Positions 11,634 through 23,500 of a stretch of DNA of 64,000 bases are shown in pieces. Both the position numbers and the translations under genes were made by a program. How positions within the stretch are numbered: the stretch's first letter is position 1; each line of letters opens with the position of its first letter. Location: NCBI RefSeq assembly GCF_000321225.1, contig NW_004450285.1, forward strand, positions 4,060,927 to 4,124,926, given 5' to 3'. The stretch is from Odobenus rosmarus divergens (Eukaryota; Chordata; Mammalia; Carnivora; Odobenidae). The notes under the pieces are model-generated. The model searched no databases. It was not told the DNA's origin and saw only the letters and a list, made by a program, of their open reading frames with translations.

Positions 11634-12465
11634 GAAAACATACGTGAAAAGATGCTCAACATCACTCATCATCAAGGAATTGCAAATCAAAACTACAATG
11701 AGATACCACCTCACACCGGTCAGAATGGCTAAAATTAACAAGTCAGGAAACAACAGATGTTGGTAAAGATGTGGAGAAAGGGGAACCCTCTAACACTACT
11801 TGTGGGAATGCAAACTGGTACAGCCACTCTAGAAAATAATATGGAGTTTCCTCAAAAAGTTAAAAATAAAACTACCCTGCGATTCAACAATTCTGCTAGT
11901 AGGTATTTGCCCAAAGTTTACAAAAATACTAATTTGAAGGGACACATGCACCCCAATGTTTATAACAGCATTATCTACAATAGCCAAATTATGGAAACAG
12001 CCCAAGTGTCCTTAGACTGATGAATGGATAAAGAAGAGGTAGTGTATATATACAATGGAATATTACTCAGCCACAAAAAGGAATGAAATCCTGCCATTTG
12101 CAATGACATGGATGGAGCTAGAGAGTATTATGCTAAGCAAAATAAGTCCGTCAGAGAAAGACAAATACCATATGATCTCACTCGTATGTGGAATTTAAGA
12201 AACAAAACAGATAAACATGGTGGGGGAGAGGGGAGGAGAGAGACAAACCAGAAAACAGACTCTTGACTATAGAGAACAAACTGAGATTTGCTGGACGAGA
12301 GGTGGGCAGGGGGATGGTTTAAATGGGTGATGGGTATTAAGGAGGTCACTTGTTGTGATGAGCACTGGGTGTTGTATGTTAAGTGTTGATCAATAAATTC
12401 TACACCTGAAACTAATATTACACTGTATGTTAACTAACTGGAATTTAAATAAAAACTTGAAAAAA
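11634..12465 (+). mobile_element. Carnivore L1 3' end, sense
   Basis: 5'-truncated L1 with well-preserved 3' landmarks: 'gatgctcaacatcactcatc', 'accacctcacaccggtcaga', 'atggaatattactcagccac', 'ctgaaactaatattacactg', then 'aaataaaaacttgaaaaaaa'. The 87-codon frame at 11757-12020 is a piece of ORF2 and not intact. Confidence 0.93.
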
Positions 12466-12469
12466 AAAG

Positions 12470-12965
12470 AAAGTAGGAAGAATTGATTAATAAATCTAAA
12501 AGGAAAATAAATTAAAAAGAGGAACAATAAAATAGACAAAACAAAAATAGAATTGATATGTAAAATCTTAAGCATGGTAAGGTAGGCAAACATCATATAA
12601 GTCTGACCAATGAAAAAAGAGAGGAAAGACAAATATATATCATTAGTAAGTACTAATCAATTAGACAACAGAATGAGAAAAGAGCTTAAAAATAACAATA
12701 ATATATATATTTATAATCATATAACATATATGATGTGTATATATATATATCTCCTAGGAAGAAGCCTAATAAGAATGGGAAAAAAGAAAGCAAAGCCTGT
12801 AAAAAAGACTTGAAAAACGAGAGATACACTGTGCTCCTGAATGGGAAGACTGTACTTTATAAATATAGCAATTTTATAAAATAATGTGTACATTCAATAC
12901 AAATTCAACCAAAATTCCATTTTGAAGTTGAAGGGCTAAATTAAGAAATTAAAAAGTTAATAAGA
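12470..12965 (+). mobile_element. Old L1 LINE relic
   Basis: A-rich, decayed, with an ORF2-like passage at 12825-12930 ('gatacactgtgctcctgaat', then 'ttcaatacaaattcaaccaa'). It is interrupted by AT dinucleotide repeats at about 12700-12752. Assignment rests on block similarity only. Confidence 0.6.
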
Positions 12966-12967
12966 AT

Positions 12968-13192
12968 AGTAATGAAGCTTACCATGTGCCAGGAATCATG
13001 TTGAGTATTTCACAATTATCTTATTCTTGCCACAACTCTTTGAGGTAGATACTACTATTACCTCATATTTGCAGATGAAGAGAGTGAGCTTTAGAAACAC
13101 TAGATAGCATGTAAATAAGAGGATCAGCCTGGTTTTAACCCATGTTGTTCTGAGTTCAAGGCCATTCTTTTGACCACCACGCATACTGCCTC
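12968..13192 (-). mobile_element. MIR SINE, reverse orientation
   Basis: Antisense MIR: 'taccatgtgccaggaatcat', 'ctttgaggtagatactacta', 'gcagatgaagagagtgag', and a 'accacgcatactgcct' end. Nearly full length, inserted in or between L1 relics. Confidence 0.85.
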
Positions 13193-13194
13193 AA

Positions 13195-13660
13195 GTTCAC
13201 ATTGCTGACAAAAGGATGGACTTATGGGTAACTGGTATTGAGACAACTGGCTTATCATTTGGGAGAGAATAAAGTTGAATCCTTAGCTCTCCCCTGATGG
13301 CAAAACAAATTTCAGAGAAATTAAATGGAAACAATTGACAAAAAAAAAAAAATATATATATATATATATATACACCAGAGAACAAATAGATAAATATTCA
13401 TATAATTTGGGGAAGAAAAAGTATTTCTAAGCCTAGCACTAAAGACAGTAACGTAAAAATTTTAACTTCCATACAGTATAATAAATAAATAAATAAATAA
13501 ACAACATTAAAGCCCATTGACAAATTTAAAGTACCAATAGCAAAATAGGAGAAAAATTTTGCAATTTGATAGACAAAAGGTAATATCTTAATGTATAAAG
13601 AACATTTCAAATCCATAAGTAAAAGATAAAGACCTCAGTTTTGTAAACTTGGGTGCTTCT
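13195..13660 (+). mobile_element. Old L1 LINE relic with AT repeat
   Basis: Sense ORF2-like passages flank an A-run and (TA)n at about 13340-13373 and an (AAAT)n at about 13481-13502. Landmarks include 'tttctaagcctagcactaaa' (13423) and 'aaaggtaatatcttaatgta' (13575). No frame is intact. Confidence 0.65.
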
Positions 13661-13726
13661 TAGAAACATCTCAATAAGTTTATGTTGGGGGCAAGGTTGA
13701 TGACTTGGTACAGAAATATAGAGAGT

Positions 13727-13923
13727 TTGGGGTGCCTGAGTGGCTCAGTCAGTTAAGCGTCTGCCTTCAGCTCAGGTCATGATCCCAGAGTTCCAGGATC
13801 AGGCCCCATGTGGGGGGGGGGGTCCCTGCTCAGCGGGGAGTCTCCTTCTCCCTGTGACTCTCCCCCATCTCGTGCTCTCTTTCTCAAATAAATAAATAAA
13901 TAAATAAAATCTTAAAAAAAAAA
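13727..13923 (+). mobile_element. Can-SINE with internal G-run
   Basis: Head GGGGTGCCTGAGTGGCTCAG, tail AAATAAATAAATAAATAAAT. TSD AGAAATATAGAGAG is at 13712-13725 and 13924-13937. A run of ten G near 13813 replaces the usual GGGCTCC section, probably by slippage. Confidence 0.95.
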
Positions 13924-13989
13924 AGAAATATAGAGAGCTGTTGTTAAATATATGGGAGGTTTATGGGTGGGCAGGGGATTTAAGAGGAT

Positions 13990-14550
13990 TTCAAATAATT
14001 CAGAAAAGCTCCAGGGAGCACAGTTACTCCTTCAGTTAGTCACTAAATAGATATTTATCAACTCTGTACTCTGTACAAGGAGCTAAGGCACAGTGGTGAG
14101 CAAGACATGGAGCATAGATTCCAACTGTGGGAAACAGTGAATTAAGGAGAGAGAGACACAGATGGAAAGGGAGAGAAGAAAGCTATGCCAAAAATTTAAA
14201 ACTGTATGGCATGACTATCTAACAATAACTGATCATGAAAATTTCTCTGAGGAGGTGAAATTTAAACTGAATCTGAGTGGCAAGATGCCAAGTGATGCTA
14301 TGGCAAGAAATGATTTACATAGAGAGAAGAAGAGGAGTGACCAGTTGGGAAGGTTACTGCAGTGGTCTAAGTACAAGATGATGGTGTCTTGGACTAGGAG
14401 TAGTGCCAATATTTTTCATTCTACCAACTAGGTCTGGGGTGATGGTGTATTATTTACTCAGGTGGAAAAACTGAGAGGGAAACAAATAGTTTAGGTTGGG
14501 GGTTGCGTCGAATGTGAGAGTCATAAATTAGCTCCACCATGGTAGGTCTG
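13990..14550 (-). mobile_element. L2 LINE, reverse orientation, first part
   Basis: Antisense L2: 'agttagtcactaaatagata' 3'-end region at about 14034, 'ggaggtgaaatttaaactga' (14251), and 'gggaaggttactgcagtggtctaa' (14347), which is the complement of the L2 ORF2 C-terminal coding block. A SINE splits it at 14566. Confidence 0.8.
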
Positions 14551-14565
14551 AGATTCCAGAGACAT

Positions 14566-14762
14566 TTTTTTTTTTTAAAGATTTTATTTATTTATGTGTC
14601 AGAGAATGAGAGAGAGCACCAGCAGGGGGAGTGACAGAGGGAGAGGGAGAAGCAGGCTCTCCACTAAGCAGGGAGCCTGATGCGGGACTCAATCCCAGGA
14701 CCCTGGGATCGTGACCTGAGCCGAAGGCAGACACTTAATCTACTGAACCACCCAGGTGTCCC
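14566..14762 (-). mobile_element. Can-SINE inserted in L2
   Basis: Reverse orientation; T-run, AAAGATTTTATTTATTTAT, GGGAGCCTGATGCGGGACTC, GACCTGAGCCGAAGGCAGAC, CCACCCAGGTGTCCC. Perfect 15-bp TSD AGATTCCAGAGACAT at 14551-14565 and 14763-14777. Confidence 0.96.
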
Positions 14763-15130
14763 AGATTCCAGAGACATCTGTGGGAGATGTCAAATGGGCA
14801 AAAGTGAGAAGATGGATGTGGAGACTGGGAGATTTGGGTTCCATTATCATATAGATGATACTTAAGCCCAGGGTCTATATAACTTTCAGGGCAAGTGTGT
14901 AGACAGAAAAGAGAAGGGAGCAAAGGAAAGAACAATAGAGTAGTCAACATTTAGAGCAGCGGAGGAGGAAAAATCACCCAAGGAGCCTTAGAAGAAATGG
15001 CCAGTTATGTAGGGAAAAATCAAGTGTGGAGTCCTAGAAGGCAAGGGAAATGTTCCACAGAAGATAAAGGTGTCAACCTGTAGCCAAAATGGTCAACTGC
15101 TTAGAATGCTGCTGAGAAGTCACATAAGAG
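14763..15130 (-). mobile_element. L2 LINE, reverse orientation, second part
   Basis: Resumes the antisense L2 after the SINE ('gacatctgtgggagatgtca', then a degraded L2 body, with 'atgctgctgagaagtcacat' near 15103). Together with 13990-14550 it spans nearly 1 kb of L2. Confidence 0.65.
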
Positions 15131-15660
15131 AAAAGTGAGTACTTTGGCAATCAGAAGATACTGGGACTCTTGACAGGGGCAGTGTCAGGCAGTGGGGGGA
15201 ACAGAAGCCCAACCCAAAGTTCACTTCCTCTCAGTTTCATCATTCTGAAGGAAGGAAACCTCAGTTTCTGGGGAAGGTTTCCAGGGGATCATCCTGAATC
15301 ACTCGTCCATTGTATTGTAGCAGGGAGGTAAGGTGGCATAAACAGCCCAGCATAGGCTGAGTGCTTATGCCTGGATCCATCACTGTGTCCCGGGAAGTCA
15401 ATTCATGGAGCAAGAGTCCATAGCAAAATACCTCCTTGCATCCCAACACACAAAATTTACAAACTTTTTTCTATTTCTAAAACAAGTAAAATAAAATAAA
15501 ATAAAATAAAATAAAATAAAATACAAATCAGAGGAGCAAAAGTTTAGGTAATATGTAACTACGGCCAAGGTTAAGGGTCAATTCAGTCTTAGGATACAAA
15601 ACTCTGTAAATGACAACAGAAAGTTTAAGCACTTAACATTCTTGATTCATCATCTCTTTA
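15131..15660. other. Unassigned DNA with a pentanucleotide repeat
   Basis: No gene is recognised. A clean (AAAAT)n tract of about seven units sits at roughly 15487-15522. Confidence 0.6.
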
Positions 15661-15664
15661 TAAC

Positions 15665-16118
15665 AATAGTTTTTCTCATAGCCAAGAATTGGAAACAACT
15701 TAAGTGTCCATCAATGGATAAATAGATAAAGAAGATGTGGTATATATACACAATGGGATACTACTCAGCATTAAAAAAGAATGAAATCTTGCTCTTTGTG
15801 ACAATATGGATGGACCTTGAAGGTATTAGGCTGAGTGAAATATATCAGGTGTAGAAAGACAAATACCATATGATTTCACTTATATGTGGAATGCAAACAA
15901 CAACAATAACAACAAATGGACAAACAATAAAACACAGATAAATCCACAGATACAGAGAACAGATTTGTAGTTACAGGTGGTGGAGGGGAGGGGGGATGGG
16001 AAGTGGGCAAAGTGGATGAAGGGAGTCAATTTTATGGTGATGGATGATAACTAGACTTAGTGGAGATCACCTTGTAGTGCATACAGATGTCAAATTACAG
16101 TGTTGTACATTTGAAAAA
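15665..16118 (+). mobile_element. L1 3' end, sense (L1MA-like)
   Basis: Landmarks: 'aacttaagtgtccatcaatg', 'gatactactcagcattaaaa', 'aaataccatatgatttcact', 'gttacaggtggtggagggga', and a 'cagtgttgtacatttgaaaa' end. Truncated 5' and about 450 bp long. Confidence 0.85.
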
Positions 16119-17579
16119 AAGAATAGTTTTTCTCATTACCTTTAATCTAGAGTCAACTTAATTTGATTCACTGATCATATCATAAGCTTATCTAATTCTT
16201 ATTTTCAGATATCATCCTTTAATATATTGTGAACCATGTGTTCAACTGAGTGTAGAGAATTGTAAAATAAAGATAATGGTGTAGTTAATTTGAACACAAT
16301 AAGTACAAGTTAAGTTTTAACAGTCCTACAGTGTATATAAGTATTTCTCTGAATTATCTCTTATAGTTAGACTTATCCCATTTAATTATAATATATTTAA
16401 TCTGCTTTTAAATGAGTTAAGAACATCAACTTTTTCAATTTTGTTTCAAAAGTTAGGTGAATTTGTTTGAGAAGTCAAGATGGTAAAATAGAAATGATTG
16501 TATTAGTCCGTCTATATGAAATGTAACTCCCCATGTTTGTACCTTACAAATGTTAATTCTATTTAACCAATGAATTATAATTCTACTTAGCAACACTCTC
16601 TCCTTTCCATTTTTAACTTCTACGAGAAGGTAAATTTAAGTAATTACTAGTAAATTTCTCTAAACTAAACACGATGTTTGGAACATTTATTGCTCATATT
16701 CACAAAAACTCATGGTAAAGAAAGTTTTAACTAACTTGTGTCAAATAGGTTCTTACACATGTTCTGCAATCCATCTCTTGGGCTCAAAAACCAAATGACA
16801 GTAGGGGAAGGAGGGAACAAAGGACATAGACTGTCCCACAGAAATAAACTATCAGGATTATTTTATTCTTTTATAGAACCATGTGATGGAACAAGAGTTC
16901 TGATTCCCCACACACTGATCATTAACCTGACATATGGCTATTGTAGGGATCAATTATTCTTACACTGTAGATCTGAATGGAAAGTCCACTTGCCTTCTGT
17001 AGATGATTGAGTTGCAGCTAAAGGATGAAATCACAAATGGGGCAAATCACTGTGGCCATTCTAGTTGTTTGGAAAAATCCTAACAACTTCATCCTCACCC
17101 ACAGGGGGAGGTTCAGGCTTCCTTCTTACATATGGGTTCCCTCCACCATGTACTTTAGTGCATCTTGGCCACCCTCTCTGCTCTGCCTCTGCAAACACTC
17201 CCTCCTTCATGGCCTCAGGGCTGACCCACTAATTTCCCTTCTGCTCTCGCTCTCTTCTCAGTTCTATAGACCTGTTCAACTCACCTGGGCCTCAGACCCT
17301 GATGGACACCCAGCTTAAGTCAGTAAATATTTATTCCATGAAATTTAATTTTAACAATGAGTTTTTACTTCTAAGATAATTATTTAGTGTTTATAAATTT
17401 ATTATTGATATAATTAATTTTGTTAATTGTTTCTTCCTGCTATAATAATCTTGAATTTTGTGGGTAAACCTCTTGCTTATAGCAAAATCTTTATTTACTG
17501 TATTGTATTATTTTTAGATTTTGGTATTATCCATTTATCTGCTCCCTGATTTACAATACTTAGAAAGCTGGAAATTTAG
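16119..17579. other. Unassigned intergenic DNA
   Basis: AT-rich, no clear repeat. The section at about 17160-17300 is CT-rich and may be a small sense L2 piece ('cctctgcaaacactccctcc'), but I cannot support that firmly. Confidence 0.45.
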
Positions 17580-18048
17580 CATTTGCATTCCTATTGCTGC
17601 TGTGACAAGTCGCCGCAAATTTGCCGCTTAAAACAGTGCAAATTTATTGTTTTACAGTTCTGCTGGTCGAAAGTCTGAAATGAGTCTCATGGGGCTAACA
17701 TCAATGTGTCAGCAGATTACATTCCTTTTGGAGGCTGTAGGAAAGAATCTACTCCTTGCCATTTCCAACTTCTAGAAACTTCCTTTTTTCAATGGTTTAT
17801 GGCTAAATCATTTTTATTTCTGCTTTTGTCTTCTTCCCATCTCCTTCTTTGACCTCTCTGCCTTCCTCATAGAAGGACCCTGTGATTACATTGGGTCCAC
17901 CCAAAGAATCTGGGACAGTCTTTCATCTCAAGATCCTTAGCTTAATCTCATCTGCAAAATGTGAGGTAAAGGTAATATACTCACAGATTCCTGGGATTAG
18001 GACATGGACATCTTCGGGGAGGACTTTTTTCAGGCTACCACAAAATTC
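17580..18048 (-). mobile_element. MaLR-type LTR, reverse orientation
   Basis: Reverse-complement LTR order: 'cctattgctgctgtgacaag', 'gcttaaaacagtgcaaattt', 'acagttctgctggtcgaaag', 'cctgtgattacattgggtcc', 'ctcatctgcaaaatgtgagg', and 'gattaggacatggacatctt' ending 'caggctaccaca'. Subfamily is uncertain. No internal retroviral sequence is attached. Confidence 0.72.
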
Positions 18049-18219
18049 ATTAGCGTTATACCAGGCAAGCAAAGAAATATATAAAATTGAGACCAGATTC
18101 TAAAACGTTAATTAAACTTTAGTTCCAAAAGACTGAAGTTGTATAGAAATAAAAATTATTAAGGTATTTAATAATGAGATTATGTGAAGTCTAGAGTTAA
18201 TCTAATAATAAATTTCAGG

Positions 18220-18422
18220 GTTTTTTTTAAAGATTTTATTTGTTTATTTGACAGAGAGAGAGAGACACAGGAGAGAGGGAACACAAGCAGGGGGAGTGGG
18301 AGAAGGAGAAGCAGACTCCCCAATGAGCAGGGAGCCCGAAGTGGGGCTCGATCCCGGGACCCTGGGACCATGACCTGAGCCGAAGGCAGACGCCCAATGA
18401 CTGAGCCACCCAGGTGCCCCAG
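18220..18422 (-). mobile_element. Can-SINE
   Basis: Reverse orientation, full length; body GGGCTCGATCCCGGGACCC and head CTGAGCCACCCAGGTGCCCC. TSD TAAATTTCAGG at 18209-18219 and 18423-18433. Read-through frames on both strands are artefacts of the SINE. Confidence 0.96.
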
Positions 18423-18433
18423 TAAATTTCAGG

Positions 18434-19035
18434 TTTAAGAAAAACCATAAATCAAACTTGGTTTGAAGCCAAGCTCTATCTAACCCAGTAACTACCCAGG
18501 GATAATGTTTTTGAGACTTTAGCTTTCTATGGTATCAAACTGGATATTCAAACATACTCTTCGAGCCCTGACCATGGTTTTTTTTTTTTTTTTTTTTATT
18601 ATTTTCTTTTTGTAGATACATACAAGGTAAAAAAAAAAAAAAAATTAGAAAATTCCCAAAGGGTATATAGTGAAGGGTAAGCCTCCTCTCTGTCTTCTTG
18701 TCACTCACGTTCTTTCAGAGGCAACCAAGTCACTAGTTTTCTGTTTATTTTTCCAGGAATGACTTGATTATTTTAGTTGCTTCTTCCTTGAATCACTGAA
18801 GCATTAGGAAGTTAAACCATGTATACTGCCTGTTTATAAAACTGTCTCTATGCCAGTTACACAGCCATTAGAAATAATTTCTATTAATAATTGAGACTCC
18901 TGTTTTCACAGTTTCTGGTGTTTACTACCTAATAAAGTATGTGATGCCTGATAATCTACAGTATGTCCTTTGGTATTTAGGTCCTTAATCACACTTTAAT
19001 TGTCCTTATTCCCCAAAAGGACCCACTGTCATGTG
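18434..19035. other. Unassigned DNA with T and A runs
   Basis: A run of about 20 T (near 18579-18597) is followed 30 bp later by a run of about 15 A (near 18630-18645), giving a possible hairpin or the remains of tails of two retroposons. Nothing else is recognised. Confidence 0.5.
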
Positions 19036-19037
19036 GA

Positions 19038-19268
19038 TGTCAAAGCATGGGCTCTCGAGGCAGCCCCCCAGCTTAAAGTTTGGCTTTTCCAATTTTAAGT
19101 TGTTTGATTTTGTTAGTTGAATAACTAGTTGACTTCTTTTGTTCTGCTCTCCTCATGTGTGAGCAGGGTATAATCATAGTACTTACCTCGTAGAGTTATT
19201 ATTAAAGTCAAGTTAAATACTTCACAAAACACCTGCCATTTATTAAGTATTTAATAAACAATTATACT
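19038..19268 (+). mobile_element. MIR SINE
   Basis: Sense MIR: 'caaagcatgggctctcgagg', 'tcctcatgtgtgagcagggt' (degraded core), 'agtacttacctcgtagagtt', and 'tattaagtatttaataaaca' end. Confidence 0.75.
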
Positions 19269-19439
19269 TGTGAAGAACTCCAGTAAACGTGCAAGGAGTA
19301 TCTTCTTGCATTTGCTCTGTTGATCTTAGTTGCTAGAGATTAGTATTATTCTACTCTTGACTAATTTACCCAATACGGAAGAAAGATTACTGGCCTATAA
19401 TCCTTGAAGTTAGTATTGGAATCTTCCTTATGGATCGTA

Positions 19440-19690
19440 ACAATGAATGTTCATTGAGGATCATTTATTGTGTACTAGACTCTGTGCTCTTGTTGCATTA
19501 TCTTTTTTGAGCTTCTCAAAAACCTGTCAAGTAAGTGGTGTTACTGCCATCATCCTCATTTCAAGGGTGGTTATCTAAGGATTAGAGACTTTGGATCACT
19601 TCCCTGGCAAGTTAAGGACAGGGCCAGAATTTGAACTCACTCCAAGTCCTGTGGCCATTCACTTAATTATTGAGTTATACTGTCTCCCGA
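19440..19690 (-). mobile_element. MIR SINE, reverse orientation
   Basis: Antisense MIR: 'tttattgtgtactagactct', 'ggtgttactgccatcatcct', 'ggacagggccagaatttgaa', and 'gagttatactgtc' at the end. Confidence 0.75.
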
Positions 19691-19754
19691 CAACACTGCT
19701 TACCGTGGTATTTCACTAATCCTCAGACCTTCACTCCCTCATTCTTTCTTTCTT

Positions 19755-19860
19755 TTTTTTATAGAAAAATAAGCATTTATTGAATGCCTAGTATGTGCCA
19801 GGTACTCTCATGGACAATAAGTGTACAAAGATAATAATGTAATGTGACTACCCTAGGGCT
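19755..19860 (-). mobile_element. L2 3' end fragment, reverse
   Basis: 'aagcatttattgaatgccta' followed by 'gtatgtgccaggtactctca' is the antisense L2 (or MIR) 3' end. Only about 100 bp is recognisable. Confidence 0.6.
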
Positions 19861-20164
19861 CCCAGTGGCTAACAGCTGCAAGTCACAGGTTCTGAACTAC
19901 CATAACTTAACTATTACTAACTTGAGCTAGTACATAATGTTGCCAATATTTGATATAGTACCATCTACTTTGCTCTTTCAAAAGACAATATGGAAATGAG
20001 AAGTTCCCTCGTTGTCTTTCTCTCACTGAAGCTAACAACTCACTATTCTCTCTTTATTCCGCTCTGTACATGTTATACACTGTGGTTATTAAGTGCCTAT
20101 CTAGCAAGATTCCTGCCCTTCCATATTTTCAAAAACTTATCCTTGATAGTTTACATTAGTGTTT

Positions 20165-20400
20165 TAAAATTAAAAATTTTATTTTGAGATGGTTGCAGAT
20201 TCACATACAGTTGTAAAAAATAATATACAGAGATCTGGTGTACCCTTTAGTCAGTTTCCCCAATAACAATGTCTTGCAAAACAATAGTACAATATCAAAA
20301 GGATGTTTACATATTAACATTGACCAGTCCATTGACTTACTCAAATTTCCCATTTCTTGTGTGTGTATGTGTGTGCATGCTTTTGTACATCATTGAGATA
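20165..20400 (-). mobile_element. Old L1M 3' UTR fragment, reverse
   Basis: 'attttattttgagatggttg', 'cagattcacatacagttgta', 'agatctggtgtaccctttag' and 'gtacaatatcaaaaggatgt' match the antisense 3' UTR of old L1M elements. A TG-rich tract (20358-20378) follows. The right boundary is unclear. Confidence 0.7.
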
Positions 20401-20559
20401 TTAAGTCAAGGTTAGCTCTGGATATTTTTTTCCTCACATAGTTCTATTTTTACCTGATCTTCCCCTTGAGCAATCTTTACTTTTTAAAAGAAATGCTCTA
20501 TCCCTTTCTGTGATAACATCTTTGACATTGCATTATTTTAGACATTGCAATCAACCATG

Positions 20560-23500
20560 AAGAATTTTTTTCTTCCAGAAATCTGGTCTTTTTAATTCAT
20601 GCCACACATTTTCTTGAACTTCCAGTGAGTTATTTTTAAATTATCTGCAGAGGGCCTGTGGCTTATTTCCTTTAAATTAATCCATGAATTTTCCCTTAAT
20701 AAATGCACTTATTTTATTACATTTGTAAAATGAAGTAAATGTGCTGTAGTTTTTTGGATTTTACCCTGAGTTGAATCATACTGTGATAGCTCATATAATA
20801 GCGGTACACTTTCAGATTTTCTGTCAATAGAACTTCCTACTCTTACTTCCAAATCTAATATAATTTATCTTTTTCTGGACGCTAACATCACCTTTTAGAA
20901 TAAATCTGAGTACTACATAGAAACTAATCCTCAAAATCTCATTCATATTAGGTGTTGTCAATGTAAGTGTGTCACTTCAATTTTTCTGAGTTCTCTATAG
21001 TCTGTAGCTTGGCTTATATCCTGTTGGTTTTTCTCTTTCTACTCAAACTTTTGAGATGAAAATGAAAGCAAAATTATCACTTTCAATTCCAATTCAATGC
21101 AATATAATAATTATATTACTATGAATTCTAATCTCCCCATTTTGTTTTTAGAATCTATTATTTTAAGTCGGTAGTGTTATTTGCACTCTCTGATAAAAAG
21201 AGATAGGAACCTCTGGTCTCTTGATTCCTCAAACAACAACTTACTGCCACACAGAGTCACAGGGACATCAAGATCACATAACACGTGGTACACACCTGGC
21301 AGGGACTACAAATTGTTGGCCCATAAATCATATCCTGTTTGCAGTTATTATTTGCTTGACCTGCATAGTATCTGCCAGCAATGCTGTTGTAGTTGTTTTA
21401 TAAATTTCAAGTAATTGACAAAAGCTAAAAAATCAGTAGATAACACATAAAAATCCCGATTTCCAATTTCCCTTGAAATCTAGGATGCCTGACAGCAATC
21501 AGCTGGAACAAAAAGGCAGTGGCTCACTCTGGAAAGGGCAAGCATTCCAGTTTGCTACAACCCCACCGCTTACGCCTCTCCCCGACCTTGAAGGTGGGTG
21601 GCATTGATCATTTATCATGGCACTCATGCTGTTATTTTCCTTAGGCCTGGCCTGCCTGGCTCAGTCACGTTACCTGCCTGATCCCCACAGGTGCTGTGAT
21701 ATGCAAGCCTGATGCCTGGGCTTTGGACAAAACCCTTATCTGGCCATCTGCTTGGGGCAGTAGTTGGACATGAGATCCATGAGATCCATTCCTTCAGATT
21801 ACACCAGAGACAGATTGGGGTTGTGCCTAGATCTTCTTTGTTTGGCTTAAAGCACTGACCTTAGTCCCCTAAAACAACACCTAGGAAGCTTGGCAGAGAA
21901 AAAGAGAGCCCTGTCTTTGAGGGCTGGAGAGGAGCTTTCATATCTTCTTTTCCTGGCCCCACCCGGGCACCCACTAGACCTTCCGAAGTTAAGGCATCCT
22001 CAGTAAGGATTCTGCTGGTAAACAGCTCTCTGTTAGCTCTGGGATATCCCAGTACTCCAAAGGGCTACACTGTTTAAACTGGGGTGGGGTGAGGTTCCCA
22101 AACAGGAAATACCCACAGGCTCTACCTTGACACGTTAGTCCCAGTGAGGGAAAAGAGTGAAGAAAGCCAATCCAGTGGCATAGGGAGGAAGGATGATGGT
22201 CTCATTTAAATTCTATTGACTATATCTCTGCAATATCTACTAAATTGTCCTTTTTTGATGTCAAGACCTATATTGTGTATACTTGGGACTCCACTTTGCC
22301 CTTGACTCTTTTCACTAGTTGGAGAAAATGGGGTTAGGGAAGAGCTCTGGTTTCCCATAGAGGTTAGTATCACATTGGACTATTAAAATTTTTAAGTGTC
22401 AATGTTTAAGTGTTCTCCCTTTCACATTGCTTGTGTATGCATATCTTCAAAACCTTAGGCTTTGGGCCCATTAAGTACTGCAAACTTTGAATTTTGAACT
22501 GTCCTCAGGGTTTTGAGAACCATTTGTTAGTCTCACTATTTTGATACCCACCAGAGAAAATATCCAACCTGCTATGGAACAGGATCATTAACTGAAGCAT
22601 CCACTATGAGAAGGAAAGTGCATAATGTTATAAATGAAGTCACTGCCATGAAATAATACAGATGTATTCTTTTCAGTGAATTCTGTGCAAAAACACTCAG
22701 TCAAGCTGAGACTTCCCTGATTATGTACAGGGAATGTATTTCAGAATATCACCAGCTGGGTTTTCCAGTGGTTTAAAAGCTGCTGTGCTGTAGCATTCCA
22801 GAATAAAATAAGCAAATACCACCCACCAACCAGTCAAGTTTTTGATGCAACATCCCTTTACTTCAAAGCTTATAATGAAATTGATTTTCACTGCTTTTTC
22901 ATTTCAACTTGCAAGCCCCATGAATAACTACTCTAAAATAATTTCAATTTAGGAATGTTCAGAAACTGGTGAGAAATTGATAGCGACTGTTTTATGCTTA
23001 GCCAAAAGATATTGAATAAAAATGCAAAGGAAGAACTTACTGTGTTTAGATGAGAAGAACCATATGATAAGGAGGCAAAGAGCCAGAACATGATTTTCCA
23101 TGATAACCAGAGTAATTTAAAACTTTCTTTAATTTCCAGTGGGATTCAACCCTCAAAGAAATGAGGTCTCATTGCCTGGGGAATTGGCAGAGGCTGAAAA
23201 TCAGATTTGATGTGTTTTTTTCCCTATAATGTCAGTCATTGATTATGACTATCTGATAAGACAGTCATTTTGATAAGAGATTTTTTAAAAATTCAGCAAA
23301 TCATCTAGATATTTGGAATCTCCTGGAGAAGAGCTGGAATTTTTTTTTCTTTGCATTCAAATAGATAAAATTTTATTGATATTTATTTTGAAGGCATGTG
23401 TGGATCCAAGTTTTGTGTGTCCTGAAGTCATACAATTTGGAAGAGAGGGTTTTTTAAGAAAAAAAATATTATATTATCAGTATAAAACCTGGTAAGAAAG

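Noticed and set aside
18180..18448. Three overlapping frames on both strands
   Set aside because: They are read-through of the Can-SINE at 18220-18422. The same applies to the frames at 26733, 28372, 50149, 50198, 56977 and 59751.
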